NCBI GenBank assembly: GCA_000023405.1
Contig: CP001643.1
Location: 248,001-312,000, forward strand
Reading direction: 5' to 3'
From: Brachybacterium faecium DSM 4810
GTDB taxonomy: Bacteria > Actinomycetota > Actinomycetes > Actinomycetales > Dermabacteraceae
Length of the DNA stretch: 64,000 nt
Below, one piece after another: positions 32,047-40,976 of this stretch. Below the pieces are notes generated by a model, which did not search any database, was not told the origin of the DNA, and worked only from the letters and a program-made list of their open reading frames with translations. Each line of letters opens with the position of its first letter. Position 1 is the stretch's first letter. The translations under genes were made by a program, and so were the position numbers.

Positions 32047-32865
32047 ATGAGGGCTCCTTCTCGCACTTTACGGACCGATCCGGCGCGGGGAGGACCCCTC
32101 GCAGTCCTCAGCACTCGCGCGCTGCCTTCTCTGGTAGTAGCGCTGCTGGTCGTGGCGATTCCGCCGGTGTTCGGTATATGGGCCGCACCCTCGTACGTGA
32201 TCTTCGATCCTGAGGATCATTTCGCGTTCTCGCTGAGCAACCTGCTCCCGCTGGTGTTCAGCTTCCTCGCCGCACTCCTCTACGTGCCGGTGATCCTCCA
32301 GGAGACTCGACGCTCCGGGTGGATGCCCATCGTGGCCAGGCGGGGCATGCGCGGCTATCTGCGCACTCATCTGGTCCGTTCCACGTCCGTCGGTGCGGTG
32401 ACCTTCGGCGGGGCCATCGCGGTGGCCGCATGCTTGTCCCTGGTGATCCTTCCCGGCACGGGCATGGTGACCTACTATCCGGAGGACCGGGTGGTCCCCT
32501 TCTCCGAACAGATGACCTTCACCCAGCTCGCCCACTACGGGACTGCGGTGTACGTGGCCTTCATGGTTCTCTGGGTCGCCGTGCACGGTGCCCTGATCAC
32601 GTCGCTCTGTGCGGTCGTCGCCCTGCATCTGCCCAATCCGTTCCTCGCGCTCCTCGCGGTCCCGGGATCGCTCTTCCTCCTCGACACCGTGCTCGCGCTG
32701 GTGGGGCTCGAGGAGTTCGCGACCGACAACGCCGCGCTGCCGACCGCGCTGGCACAGGGGAGCGCGCTCCCACCCGTGGTGACCACCGTGATGCTTGCGG
32801 GTCTGCTCGTCGCGGTCGAGGGGCGAGCGCTGCGTGCGCCCGTGCCGCCAGCAGCAATGCGATGA
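32047..32865 (+). CDS. polytopic membrane protein, cassette gene 2
   Basis: 272 aa from the ATG at 32047 (MRAPSRTLRTDPARGGPLAV), with GGAGGAG about 14 nt upstream; a TTG at 32023 overlapping gene 1 is an alternative. Six predicted membrane segments, for example LPSLVVALLVVAIPPVFGIW, LPLVFSFLAALLYVPVI, FGGAIAVAACLSLVILPG and YVAFMVLWVAVHGALI. No family recognised; the arrangement fits an ABC-2-like permease half. Its stop overlaps the start of gene 3 (ATGA). Confidence 0.82.
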   Translation: MRAPSRTLRTDPARGGPLAVLSTRALPSLVVALLVVAIPPVFGIWAAPSYVIFDPEDHFAFSLSNLLPLVFSFLAALLYVPVILQETRRSGWMPIVARRGMRGYLRTHLVRSTSVGAVTFGGAIAVAACLSLVILPGTGMVTYYPEDRVVPFSEQMTFTQLAHYGTAVYVAFMVLWVAVHGALITSLCAVVALHLPNPFLALLAVPGSLFLLDTVLALVGLEEFATDNAALPTALAQGSALPPVVTTVMLAGLLVAVEGRALRAPVPPAAMR

Positions 32866-34367
32866 GCCGTCGTGAGCCTTCAGTGTCATCCCCGACGACA
32901 CGCAACGTGCGGCGAGCCGACCTTCTGACGCGCTGCCTCCCTCCCGCGGGACTGCTGCGACTGACGGTGCCGACTGCGCTTGCAGGTTTCCTGGTGTGCG
33001 GTGCCTGGAGCATTCTCGATCGGCGAGTGCCGGACGACGCCTCCTTCTGGGAAGCGGTGATCGTGAGGTCCCAGGACCCTTACCTGATGATCTACCTCAT
33101 GTGGCCAGCACTCGTGGTCATCGCACTGTCCTCGCAGCGCACGGCGCTATCCGATGCGCACCTCGTCCGCCGTGGATCCCTCGCATGCGCGGCGATCGCA
33201 GAGGCCGTGCGCGGCGGCATGGTGGGAGTCGCGGCGGCAGCTGGCATGGTTCTCGCCGGAGCGCTCGTCTCCTTGTCGGCTCTCGGCTCCGGGGGAGGCT
33301 GGGGTGCGTTCACCATAAGGTCCGTGCGCGGGGAGGGGTCACCTGTCCTAGCGGCATATGCCACCGAGAACGTGCACCCCGTCACCGCGTCGCTCAGCCC
33401 TGTGCTCGCCATCGGACTGGTCGTAGCCACCCTCACCACCTGGAGCTCGCTGCTCAGCCGGCGGCTCGCCGGAGCGGTCCGCGTGGCTGGGGCGCTCAGC
33501 GTCATCCTCCCTCCGATCCTCTTCCGCGCACCGGTGCAAGAGGGACGCCTCGAGGCGATAGCTCTTCTGCTCCCGTTCCGGACGGCGGCCGCCGGGCTCT
33601 CCGTGTGGTCGATGCTCCTCGCCGCGGGCGTCGTCGTGATCGTGGGGCTATGCGCCGCCCGTGGCGTCGGGAGCCCGCAGCTGCTGCGCGAGCTGTGGCG
33701 CGCACCCCTCGTCCGCTGGTTCACTCTCGCGCTGGTGCTCATCGCGTTGGCGACCCTCGGCTCGTCTCCCGGATCGTCAGTCGCGGACTCCGCGTTCCAC
33801 GGTGCGACTCCCGACGGTTTCTCCGCGATTCCTTGGGCGATCACCGTGATCTGCTGGCAGGGCCTCGCGCTTGTCGTGCTGTTGCGCTGGTCGGGATGGG
33901 TGCTGCCGCGCATCCCGATTCTCGCCCTGCGGCACGGCTCGGCCGCAGCGGTGCTGGTGCGCGAGCTCCGCCGCGACGTGCTGACGGTTCTCCTGGCTGT
34001 ACCCGCGCTCCTGGCGTCCGGGGCGCTGATCTCACTCCTGCTCGGTGGGTCACCTCCGGGGTGGGGCATGCTGGGAACGCTCTGGGGCGGGGGAGCCGCC
34101 AGTACCCTCTCGACAGTGCTGATCGCGCTGTGCGCCACGTGGATCACCCGGCGCGACACGGCAGCAGCGACTGTCCTGGTGATCCTGACCGTCTCGACGC
34201 TTCCGCTGGTCAACCCTGTATGGCCTGCACCGGTCGCGAGCGGCGGACTGGGAGCGTGGCAGCAGCCCACGACCGCTGCGCTCACGGCGAGCACAGTCGT
34301 CGTCTTCGGGATGCTGCTGCTCCTCCTCGCACGTCTTTTCCCGCGGTTCGAGATCGTCGCCCGATGA
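32862..34367 (+). CDS. polytopic membrane protein, cassette gene 3
   Basis: 501 aa with about twelve membrane segments. The start codon at 32862 overlaps the stop of gene 2 and its stop overlaps the start of the ATPase gene, so the three are translationally coupled. The sequence reads as two similar halves of about six segments each, compatible with an ABC-2-type permease duplicated within one chain. No known family recognised. Visible motifs are only hydrophobic; no enzymatic residues stand out. Confidence 0.82.
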   Translation: MSRREPSVSSPTTRNVRRADLLTRCLPPAGLLRLTVPTALAGFLVCGAWSILDRRVPDDASFWEAVIVRSQDPYLMIYLMWPALVVIALSSQRTALSDAHLVRRGSLACAAIAEAVRGGMVGVAAAAGMVLAGALVSLSALGSGGGWGAFTIRSVRGEGSPVLAAYATENVHPVTASLSPVLAIGLVVATLTTWSSLLSRRLAGAVRVAGALSVILPPILFRAPVQEGRLEAIALLLPFRTAAAGLSVWSMLLAAGVVVIVGLCAARGVGSPQLLRELWRAPLVRWFTLALVLIALATLGSSPGSSVADSAFHGATPDGFSAIPWAITVICWQGLALVVLLRWSGWVLPRIPILALRHGSAAAVLVRELRRDVLTVLLAVPALLASGALISLLLGGSPPGWGMLGTLWGGGAASTLSTVLIALCATWITRRDTAAATVLVILTVSTLPLVNPVWPAPVASGGLGAWQQPTTAALTASTVVVFGMLLLLLARLFPRFEIVAR

Positions 34368-35053
34368 ACCCTTCCGAACCGAGATCGTCCCCATCCAGAA
34401 AGCAGTCGATGAACACTCCCGCGATCGTCCTCCGCGACGTCTCCAAGAAGTTCCGCGAGCTCACCCTGTTCGAGAACGCCTCGATGCAGATCAGGTCCGG
34501 GTCGATAACGGGGCTACAGGGCCCCAACGGCTCCGGGAAGTCTGTCCTCTTCAAGATGATCGTCGGGTTGAACAGACCCGATCAGGGGGTCATCGAGCTG
34601 GAACCGTCGCTGCAGGGCGACGGGCGGGACTTTCCGACCGACGTGGGGATCGTCATCGACCGGCCCGCCTATATCGGCGGAATGACAGGGCTTGGGAATC
34701 TCGTCGATCTGGCCCGCATCCGCCGCCTGATCACCGAGGGCGAGGCCGCGGCCGCGATGGAGAGAGTCGGTCTGGATCCAGAAGCCCCGCAGAAGGTCCG
34801 CGACTACTCGCTGGGCATGAAGCAGAAGCTCTCCATCGCCCAGGCCTTCATGGAAGGACAGCGCCTGCTCCTGCTGGACGAAGCGTTCAACGGCCTTGAT
34901 GAACCCAGCGTCCATCGGATCCGTGTCCTGTTGGCGGAGCTGCGGGAGGAGGGGCGGACCATCCTGCTGACCAGTCACAACCAGGGCGATATCGATGCGG
35001 TCTGTGATGACGTCTGGCGCGTCGAGCAGCAGGGCCTCGTGCCCGTCAGCTGA
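34364..35053 (+). CDS. ABC transporter ATP-binding protein, cassette gene 4
   Basis: 229 aa; an internal ATG at 34409 is an alternative start. Walker A GPNGSGKSV, signature-region YSLGMKQKLSIAQAF, Walker B LLLLDEAFNGLDEPS and switch His ILLTSHNQGD are present. SLGMKQK replacing LSGGQ is typical of ATPases with ABC-2-type permeases in lantibiotic immunity and bacitracin export systems. The Q-loop region IVIDRPAYIGGMTGLGNLVD also fits that group. It powers the two membrane proteins upstream, probably exporting or expelling the secreted protein or a related compound. Confidence 0.92.
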   Translation: MNPSEPRSSPSRKQSMNTPAIVLRDVSKKFRELTLFENASMQIRSGSITGLQGPNGSGKSVLFKMIVGLNRPDQGVIELEPSLQGDGRDFPTDVGIVIDRPAYIGGMTGLGNLVDLARIRRLITEGEAAAAMERVGLDPEAPQKVRDYSLGMKQKLSIAQAFMEGQRLLLLDEAFNGLDEPSVHRIRVLLAELREEGRTILLTSHNQGDIDAVCDDVWRVEQQGLVPVS

Positions 35054-35065
35054 CGGGCGAAATCG

Positions 35066-35133
35066 GTCCGTTCCCGCAGCGAGGAGAGCAGCTCGTGGCG
35101 AGTGCCCACCACGTGCCCCATCAGCAGCGGATC
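35066..35133 (-). pseudogene. remnant of a histidine kinase gene
   Basis: Minus strand encodes PLLMGHVVGTRHELLSSLRE, matching PLLLGRVVGTRHELIRSLRE of the sensor kinase at 27398-28684 over about 24 residues, in the segment just before the dimerisation helix. Nothing else of the kinase remains. It begins right after the end of the cassette ATPase gene. The following stretch to 35385 contains two short minus-strand reading frames without recognisable similarity and the promoter region of the CPBP-like gene. Confidence 0.75.
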
Positions 35134-35385
35134 TGGGTGAGCGCCACCATTGGCCCGGGGCCCGCGATCGCGGCTCGCCGGACGGCCCGGTGGGCGAGCT
35201 CCTCGAGATCGTGGTACCCCATGTGAGTGAATGCCTCCACCACGGTTGCCCTCGGGCAGCTGCTCCTGCACGAACTCGCTCGTGGAGGCACCGAGGTGAG
35301 AGAACTGCTCGAGCACCCCGTCGGTCTCCGACCAGTAGCTCATCGCATCGATACTCCCGAACGCGCGCTCTACAGTGGGGGCGCC

Positions 35386-36417
35386 ATGACACCAGACCCG
35401 CCCCTCCCCGCCGCCCCCTTCCACCGCATGGCGACGCTGCGCCCCGCCTGGGCCGGCCGGCTCCGGCCGCCGCTGACCCTCCTCGCCTCGTTCATCGCCT
35501 ACGTGGTGCTGATCTCGGTGGTGCTGGTGCTGACGATCCTCGCGCTCGCGCTCGCGCCCGGCGTGAACGTCGCCATCGGTGTGACCAGCGGTGATCCCAC
35601 CAGCGCGTTGGACGTCACGCTCGCCCTCGCGATGGGCGCGATGTGGCTGCCCGCCGGGATCATCGGGGTGCGCTTCGGAGGCTGGCGCCCGCTCGGCACC
35701 GCCTGGTCGGTCACGGCTCGGTGGCGCCGCCCGCTGCTGAGGTCGCTGGGGCCCTGGGGCGTCGCGATGGGCGCCGTGGTGGTCGCCGCCGCCGCGCTCG
35801 CCGGTGCGGTCACCGGGGCCGACGGCGTCGCGGCCGCGGATTCCGGCGCGTCGGTGCCGCGGCTGCTGCTGGTGGGCGTCGTCGTGCTGGTCCTGGGCCC
35901 GCTGCAGGCGGCCGGGCTGGAGCTGACGCTGCGCGGCGCGGTGATGCAGGCGCTCGGCAGCTGGCTGCGCAGTCCGCTGCCGGCGATGCTCGCCGCGAGC
36001 GCCGTGATGCTGATCGGCCGCGAGCTCAGCGTCGCGGTGACGCTGCCGGCACTGACCCTGGGCCTGGCCTCGGCCGTGCTGGCCTGGAAGAGCGGGGGCT
36101 TGGAGCTGTCGATCCTGCTGGTCACGACCGTCACCGTCGCCTCCGGCCTGGTCTCCGCTCTCGGCGCGGGCACCGGGGCCGGATCCGGTGCCGCCGCGCT
36201 GAACGCCGCAGCCGCCGCACCGGGCACCTCCTCGGCCGCTCTCGCGACCGCTGCCTCGGAGCAGGCGGCGCTGACCGGGGGAATCACCGCGACGGCGGCG
36301 CTGCTGGTGGTCACCGTGGTGCTGGTGATGCGGATCAGCTCCCGGGAGGGGGTGCGCCTGCTCGAGCCGGTCACCCGCCCCGCCGGCGAGCCCGCCCCCG
36401 CCCCGGTGCCCTACTGA
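35386..36417 (+). CDS. CPBP-like membrane protein lacking catalytic residues
   Basis: 343 aa, clearly a paralogue of the protease at 28839-29801: GPLQAAGLELTLRGAVMQAL against GPLQAAGEEYVFRVLPMQAV, and LAWKSGGLELSILL against LAWKTGGIEIPVLL. The EExxxR motif is Leu178-Glu179..Arg183, the second-motif His is Arg212 (LIGREL), and the HVANN motif is VTTVT. It is therefore unlikely to be a protease. An Ala-rich insertion (about 265-300) is present near the C-terminus. It may be a regulatory pseudoenzyme or a gene on the way to loss. Confidence 0.83.
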   Translation: MTPDPPLPAAPFHRMATLRPAWAGRLRPPLTLLASFIAYVVLISVVLVLTILALALAPGVNVAIGVTSGDPTSALDVTLALAMGAMWLPAGIIGVRFGGWRPLGTAWSVTARWRRPLLRSLGPWGVAMGAVVVAAAALAGAVTGADGVAAADSGASVPRLLLVGVVVLVLGPLQAAGLELTLRGAVMQALGSWLRSPLPAMLAASAVMLIGRELSVAVTLPALTLGLASAVLAWKSGGLELSILLVTTVTVASGLVSALGAGTGAGSGAAALNAAAAAPGTSSAALATAASEQAALTGGITATAALLVVTVVLVMRISSREGVRLLEPVTRPAGEPAPAPVPY

Positions 36418-36493
36418 CCCCGCACCGGGCATTGCCGGCCCCGCCGGCCCTGGGCCGATGCTGACCCTGCGCCCGGCCCTGCCGTTGCACGAG

Positions 36494-36552
36494 GTGGTGC
36501 TCAGCCAGCACATGACCCCCGTATACGGGGTCGTATGCTGGCTGAGCACCAC
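36494..36552. repeat. family B palindromic repeat, copy 2
   Basis: 26-bp arms, 7-bp centre, 24 of 26 positions pair. The left arm starts GTGGTGCTCAGCCAGCAC, the centre contains GTATAC, and the right arm ends GCTGGCTGAGCACCAC. It lies between the CPBP-like gene and the serine hydrolase gene on the same strand, so it may terminate the former. Related to 16195-16252. Confidence 0.85.
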
Positions 36553-36626
36553 TCCTCGCAGGCCGACCGAGGCCGGGGCCGGACCGCACTCGGCCGGGCC
36601 GGGGCTCGGCGGGTACGGTCGTGCCC

Positions 36627-37553
36627 ATGCCCTCAGACATCGCCGTGCCCGATCCGCTCCTGCTGCTGCCGCTGCGCCAGCGGATCCTCGAGCGCGACCT
36701 CGGGGTGCGGGCGATCCACCTGCACCGCGCCGGGCACGAGGAGCTCAGCCATCGCTTCGTCGAGGACACCGCCGAGAACGTCTACTCGGTCTCCAAGACG
36801 GTCACGGCCCTCGCCGTCGGCATCGCTGCCGAGGAGGGCCTGCTGCAGCCCGATGATCTGCTGGTCGATCACCTGCCCGCCCCGCAGGGCGGCTATGGCC
36901 GGGGCGTCGGGCGGGTGACGCTGCGGCACCTGCTCACCATGACCTCCGGCTCCCCGGTGCTCGGCTTCCTCGACGAGGAGCGGGAGCACGAGGACCTCAC
37001 CTCCCTGGCCCTGTCCACCGATCTCGTCGCCGCGCCGGGCGAGCACTGGGAGTACTCCAATGGCTCGATCTTCCTGCTCTCCCGCGTGCTCACCGAGCGC
37101 ACCGGCCGGACGATGCGGGACTGGCTGATGCCGCGCCTGTTCGAACCGCTGGGGATCCTCAACCCGCAGTGGCACACCACCCGCGACGGCCACTCCTGGG
37201 GCGCGACGGGGCTGCACCTGAAGAGCGGGCAGCTGGCCCGGATCGGCCGCCTGCTGCTCCAGCGCGGTGCGCATGAGGGCGCCCAGCTGGTGCCCGCCGC
37301 ATGGGTCGACGCCCTGCACGCCGAGAGCAGCTGGGTCGCGACGGGCGACCCGGAGCCGGAGAGCACCCGGTACGGGCTCGGGGTGTGGCGGTGCACGCCC
37401 GACGGGGCGTGGCGGGCGGACGGCGCCTACGGCCAGTTCCTGCTGGTGCTGCCCGCCCAGGAGGCGGTGCTCACCCTCACCTCGCATCTCGAGGGCCGTC
37501 CCGGCGCGGAGATCCTCCGCGCCGTGTGGGAGGAGCTGCTGCCGCTGCTCTGA
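36627..37553 (+). CDS. serine hydrolase, beta-lactamase/penicillin-binding class C type
   Basis: 308 aa from the ATG at 36627; a GTG two codons earlier is possible. Active-site SVSK (SxxK) in ENVYSVSKTVTALAVG, YSN in WEYSNGSIFLLSRVL, and family landmarks LRHLLTMTSGSP and LFEPLGI. No signal peptide, so it is probably a cytoplasmic esterase or peptidase-like enzyme. The third motif (usually HxG/KTG) could be within ADGAYGQF. Substrate unknown. Confidence 0.88.
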   Translation: MPSDIAVPDPLLLLPLRQRILERDLGVRAIHLHRAGHEELSHRFVEDTAENVYSVSKTVTALAVGIAAEEGLLQPDDLLVDHLPAPQGGYGRGVGRVTLRHLLTMTSGSPVLGFLDEEREHEDLTSLALSTDLVAAPGEHWEYSNGSIFLLSRVLTERTGRTMRDWLMPRLFEPLGILNPQWHTTRDGHSWGATGLHLKSGQLARIGRLLLQRGAHEGAQLVPAAWVDALHAESSWVATGDPEPESTRYGLGVWRCTPDGAWRADGAYGQFLLVLPAQEAVLTLTSHLEGRPGAEILRAVWEELLPLL

Positions 37554-37585
37554 GAGGGGGTCCGCGCGGCGGGTAGCGTTGCCCC

Positions 37586-38998
37586 ATGGACTGGACAGCG
37601 CTCCTGAACCTCGGCCTCGTGCTCCTCTTCGTGCTCATCGGAGGGCTGTTCGCCGGCACGGAGATGGCGATCGTCAACCTCCGCGAGTCGCAGATCAGGC
37701 AGCTCGAGGAGAGCGGGCCGGCCGGGGAGCGCACCGCCACGATGGTGCGGGACCCGAACCTGTTCCTCTCCGCGGTGCAGATCGGCGTGACCGTCGCCGG
37801 GTTCTTCTCCTCCGCCTACGGCGCCTCGACCATCGCGCCCTCGCTGGTGCCGGTGCTCGAGGATCTCGGCGTGCCGCAGGCGACGGCCGGCACCGTCGCC
37901 CTGATCGGGATGACGCTCGCGATCGCCTACCTCTCGCTCGTGCTCGGCGAGCTGGTGCCCAAGCGCCTCGCGATGCAGAACGCACTGGCCATGACGAGGA
38001 TCGTCGGCCCGCCGCTGAGCGTCTTCGGGCGGCTGATGCGCCCGGTGATCTGGCTGCTGTCCACCTCCACGAACATCGTGGTGCGCCTGCTGGGCGGGGA
38101 CCCGGGCGCGGACAGGGAGGCGGTCTCCGCCGAGGAGATCAAGTCGATGGTCCGCAACTCGGATGCGCTGGACCAGGCGGAGTCCCGGGTGCTCGCGGAC
38201 GTCTTCGACGCCTCCGAGCGCACTGTGGTGGAGGTGATGCAGCCCCGCCACCAGGTGCACTTCCTCGACGGCCGGCAGAGCGTCGCGCAGACCCGCACGG
38301 AGATCCGCGACTCGGGCTTCTCCCGCTATCCGGTGATCGGGGACGACGTCGATGACGTGCTCGGCTTCGTGCACGTGCGGGACATGCTGCTGGTGGATGA
38401 TCCGTCGGCCGCGCGGATGTCCGAGCTGGTGCGCCCCATCGAGCACATCCCCGGCACCGTCGAGGTGCTCCGGGCGCTGAACCGGATGCGCGCCCACGCG
38501 GACCAGATCGCGGTGGTGGTCGACGAGTACGGCGGCACCGACGGGATCGTCACCCTCGAGGACCTGCTCGAGGAGCTCGTGGGCGAGATCTACGACGAGT
38601 TCGACCGGGACTCGTGGCCCGTGCCCGGCGGGCTGGACACGATCCTCGCGGCCGACGGCACCTTCGACGGCGGGCTGATCCTGCAGGAGTTCGAGGCCGC
38701 CACCGACATCGCCCTGCCGGACACCGGCGGCTACGAGACCGTGGGCGGTTTCCTCATGGCGCAGCTGGGCCGCATCCCCGAGGCGGGGGACCGCGTGGCC
38801 GTCGACGGCGGGGTGCTCGAGGTGGTCGAGGTCGACGAGCGCCGGGTCACGACGGTGCGGTTCACCCCCGTGCCGCCGGGCGGCACCGTCGAACAGGCCG
38901 AGGCACGAGCGGACGCCCAGCTCGCAGCGCGGGCCGAGGGGAGGGCCGGCGCGCGGGCGGAGCCGACAGCCGACGGGCACGACGGTCCGGCGCGCTGA
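37586..38998 (+). CDS. CNNM/CorC-HlyC family transporter
   Basis: 470 aa. N-terminal DUF21 membrane domain (residues 1-185) with GGLFAGTEMAIVNLRESQIR and LVLGELVPKRLAMQ, then a CBS domain pair (about 200-330; VMQPRHQVHFLD, YGGTDGIVTLEDLLEELVGE) and a C-terminal CorC_HlyC domain (about 345-430; GGYETVGGFLMAQLGRIPEA). Family members export or exchange magnesium and cobalt. Complete length, monocistronic. Confidence 0.94.
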   Translation: MDWTALLNLGLVLLFVLIGGLFAGTEMAIVNLRESQIRQLEESGPAGERTATMVRDPNLFLSAVQIGVTVAGFFSSAYGASTIAPSLVPVLEDLGVPQATAGTVALIGMTLAIAYLSLVLGELVPKRLAMQNALAMTRIVGPPLSVFGRLMRPVIWLLSTSTNIVVRLLGGDPGADREAVSAEEIKSMVRNSDALDQAESRVLADVFDASERTVVEVMQPRHQVHFLDGRQSVAQTRTEIRDSGFSRYPVIGDDVDDVLGFVHVRDMLLVDDPSAARMSELVRPIEHIPGTVEVLRALNRMRAHADQIAVVVDEYGGTDGIVTLEDLLEELVGEIYDEFDRDSWPVPGGLDTILAADGTFDGGLILQEFEAATDIALPDTGGYETVGGFLMAQLGRIPEAGDRVAVDGGVLEVVEVDERRVTTVRFTPVPPGGTVEQAEARADAQLAARAEGRAGARAEPTADGHDGPAR

Positions 38999-39070
38999 GC
39001 GTCGCAGGCGCTGACCGATCGGCCGAGGTCCTGCCGGGTCCGCGCCGGGCGGGTCTAAGGTGGCCGGGAC

Positions 39071-39097
39071 GGGCACCGTGCCCCCGGGACGGTGCCC
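39071..39097. terminator. hairpin between the CNNM gene and poxB
   Basis: Perfect 9-bp stem GGGCACCGT/ACGGTGCCC with loop GCCCCCGGG, 73 bp after the CNNM stop and 33 bp before the poxB ATG. It is either the terminator of the first gene or a hairpin in the poxB leader. Confidence 0.5.
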
Positions 39098-39129
39098 CCC
39101 TGTCGACGCATCGCCTCAGGAGGCACCGC

Positions 39130-40881
39130 ATGGCACGCATGTCCTTCGCCCAGCTCCTCGTCACCCAGCTCCGCGACCTCGGCGTGGAACGCATCTACGG
39201 GGTGGTCGGCGACTCGCTGAACCCCGTGGTCGACGCAGTGCGCACCACCGAGGGCATCGAGTGGGTGCATGTGCGCAACGAGGAGGCCGGGGCCTTCGCC
39301 GCCGGCGCCGAGGCCCGGCTGACCGGCAAGCTCGCCGTGTGCGCGGGCTCGTGCGGGCCGGGCAATACCCACATGATCCAGGGCCTGTACGACGCGCACC
39401 GCGACGGCGCCCCCGTGCTCGCGATCGCCTCCCACGTCCCCTCGGGCAAGATCGGCACCGGCTTCTTCCAGGAGACCCACCCCGAGAACCTCTTCCAGGA
39501 GTGCTCCCACTTCTGCGAGATGGTCAACTCCGGCACCCACGGCGCGACGATGCTCCACATCGCCGTGCAGACGGCGCTCGCGAAGCAGGGCGTCTCCGTG
39601 ATGGTGCTGCCCGGCGACGTGGCCGACGAGGAGGTCGACGGCCCCCTGACCCGCGACCTCGCCACGGACTTCGGCCGCGTCCAGCCCGCCGCCGGGCCCG
39701 TCGGCCGCCTGGCCGAGCTGATCGATGAGGCGGACACCGTGATGCTCTTCGCCGGTGCCGGGGTGCGCGACGCCCGCGAGGAGGTGCTCGAGCTCGCCGA
39801 ACGGGTCAAGGCCCCGATCGGCCACGCCTTCGGCGGCAAGGAGTTCGTCCAGTACGACAACCCCTACGACGTGGGCATGAGCGGGCTGCTCGGCTACGGC
39901 GCCTGCTACGACGCGATGCACGAGGCGGATCTCGTGATCCTGCTGGGCACCGACTTCCCCTACAGCGAGTTCCTGCCCGGCTCCGAGGAGAAGCGCCGCC
40001 CGAAGATCGTGCAGATCGACGCCGAGGCCGCCCGGCTGGGACGCCGCGTGCCGCTGGACCTCGCCCTCCACGGCGATGTGGCTCTCACCCTGCAGGCCGT
40101 GCTGCCGCTGCTGAGCAGCGCGAAGAGCGCCCGCTTCCTGCACCGCCAGCTCAAGGCGCACCACAAGGCGCTCAGCGGGGTGGTCTCCGCGTACACGAAG
40201 AACGTCGAGCGGATGCGGCCGATCCATCCCGAGTACGTCGCCGCCACGCTCGACGACCTCGCCGATGACGACGCCGTGTTCACGGTCGACACCGGCATGT
40301 GCAACGTGTGGGGCGCCCGCTACATCACCCCCAACGGCCGGCGCCGCCTGTTCGGCTCCTGGCACCACGGCACCATGGCCAACGCGCTCCCGCAGGCGAT
40401 CGGCGCCTCCCTGGCCTTCCCCGACCGCCAGGTGATCTCGATGAGCGGCGACGGCGGCCTCGGCATGCTGATGGGCGAGCTGCTCACCGTGAAGCTCCAC
40501 CAGCTGAACACCAAGATCGTGGTGTTCAACAACTCCAGCCTCGGCATGGTCAAGCTCGAGATGCTGGTGGAGGGCCTGCCCGATCACGGCACCGACCACG
40601 CGGACGTCGACTTCGCGGCGATCGCGCAGGCCGTGGGCATCGGCGCCGTGCGCATCACCGACCCGAAGAAGCTCAAGAAGCAGCTCGCCGGGGCGCTGGC
40701 CACCCCCGGCCCGATGCTCATCGACGTGGTCACCGATCCGGACGCCCTGTCGATGCCGCCGAAGATCTCCGCCCAGCAGATCCGCGGCTTCGCCACCGCG
40801 TCGACGAAGATCGTGCTCGGCGGCGGTGTGGGCAAGATGCTCGACATGGCCGCCGCCAACCTGCGCAACATGCCCCGCTGA
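39130..40881 (+). CDS. poxB: pyruvate dehydrogenase (quinone) / pyruvate oxidase
   Basis: 583 aa, ATG with AGGAGG upstream. Thiamine-diphosphate enzyme of the PoxB type: N-terminal PYR domain with the catalytic Glu in WVHVRNEEAGAFAAGAEA, central FAD-binding domain, C-terminal PP domain with SMSGDGGLGMLMGELLT and VVFNNSSLGMVKLE. It oxidises pyruvate to acetate and CO2 and passes electrons to quinone at the membrane. The terminal segment TKIVLGGGVGKMLDMAAANL looks like the lipid-binding amphipathic helix. The gene name is given on overall similarity. Confidence 0.93.
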   Translation: MARMSFAQLLVTQLRDLGVERIYGVVGDSLNPVVDAVRTTEGIEWVHVRNEEAGAFAAGAEARLTGKLAVCAGSCGPGNTHMIQGLYDAHRDGAPVLAIASHVPSGKIGTGFFQETHPENLFQECSHFCEMVNSGTHGATMLHIAVQTALAKQGVSVMVLPGDVADEEVDGPLTRDLATDFGRVQPAAGPVGRLAELIDEADTVMLFAGAGVRDAREEVLELAERVKAPIGHAFGGKEFVQYDNPYDVGMSGLLGYGACYDAMHEADLVILLGTDFPYSEFLPGSEEKRRPKIVQIDAEAARLGRRVPLDLALHGDVALTLQAVLPLLSSAKSARFLHRQLKAHHKALSGVVSAYTKNVERMRPIHPEYVAATLDDLADDDAVFTVDTGMCNVWGARYITPNGRRRLFGSWHHGTMANALPQAIGASLAFPDRQVISMSGDGGLGMLMGELLTVKLHQLNTKIVVFNNSSLGMVKLEMLVEGLPDHGTDHADVDFAAIAQAVGIGAVRITDPKKLKKQLAGALATPGPMLIDVVTDPDALSMPPKISAQQIRGFATASTKIVLGGGVGKMLDMAAANLRNMPR

Positions 40882-40888
40882 CGCCGCG

Positions 40889-40910
40889 GAGAGGCGCGAA
40901 GGTGCCTCTC
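40889..40910 (+). terminator. hairpin after poxB
   Basis: 7-bp stem GAGAGGC/GCCTCTC with loop GCGAAGGT, starting 7 bp after the poxB stop codon. It probably separates poxB from the next operon. Confidence 0.5.
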
Positions 40911-40976
40911 ACCGGGGCGTCCGTGTGGAATGCTGGACCGTCGGGAGCGAACGCCAGTCGAAGGAGGGTGCCGTCC

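Noticed and set aside
35125-35343. Short minus-strand reading frames between the kinase remnant and the CPBP-like gene
   Set aside because: They would overlap each other in different frames and show no recognisable domain; possibly remnants, but not supportable as genes.
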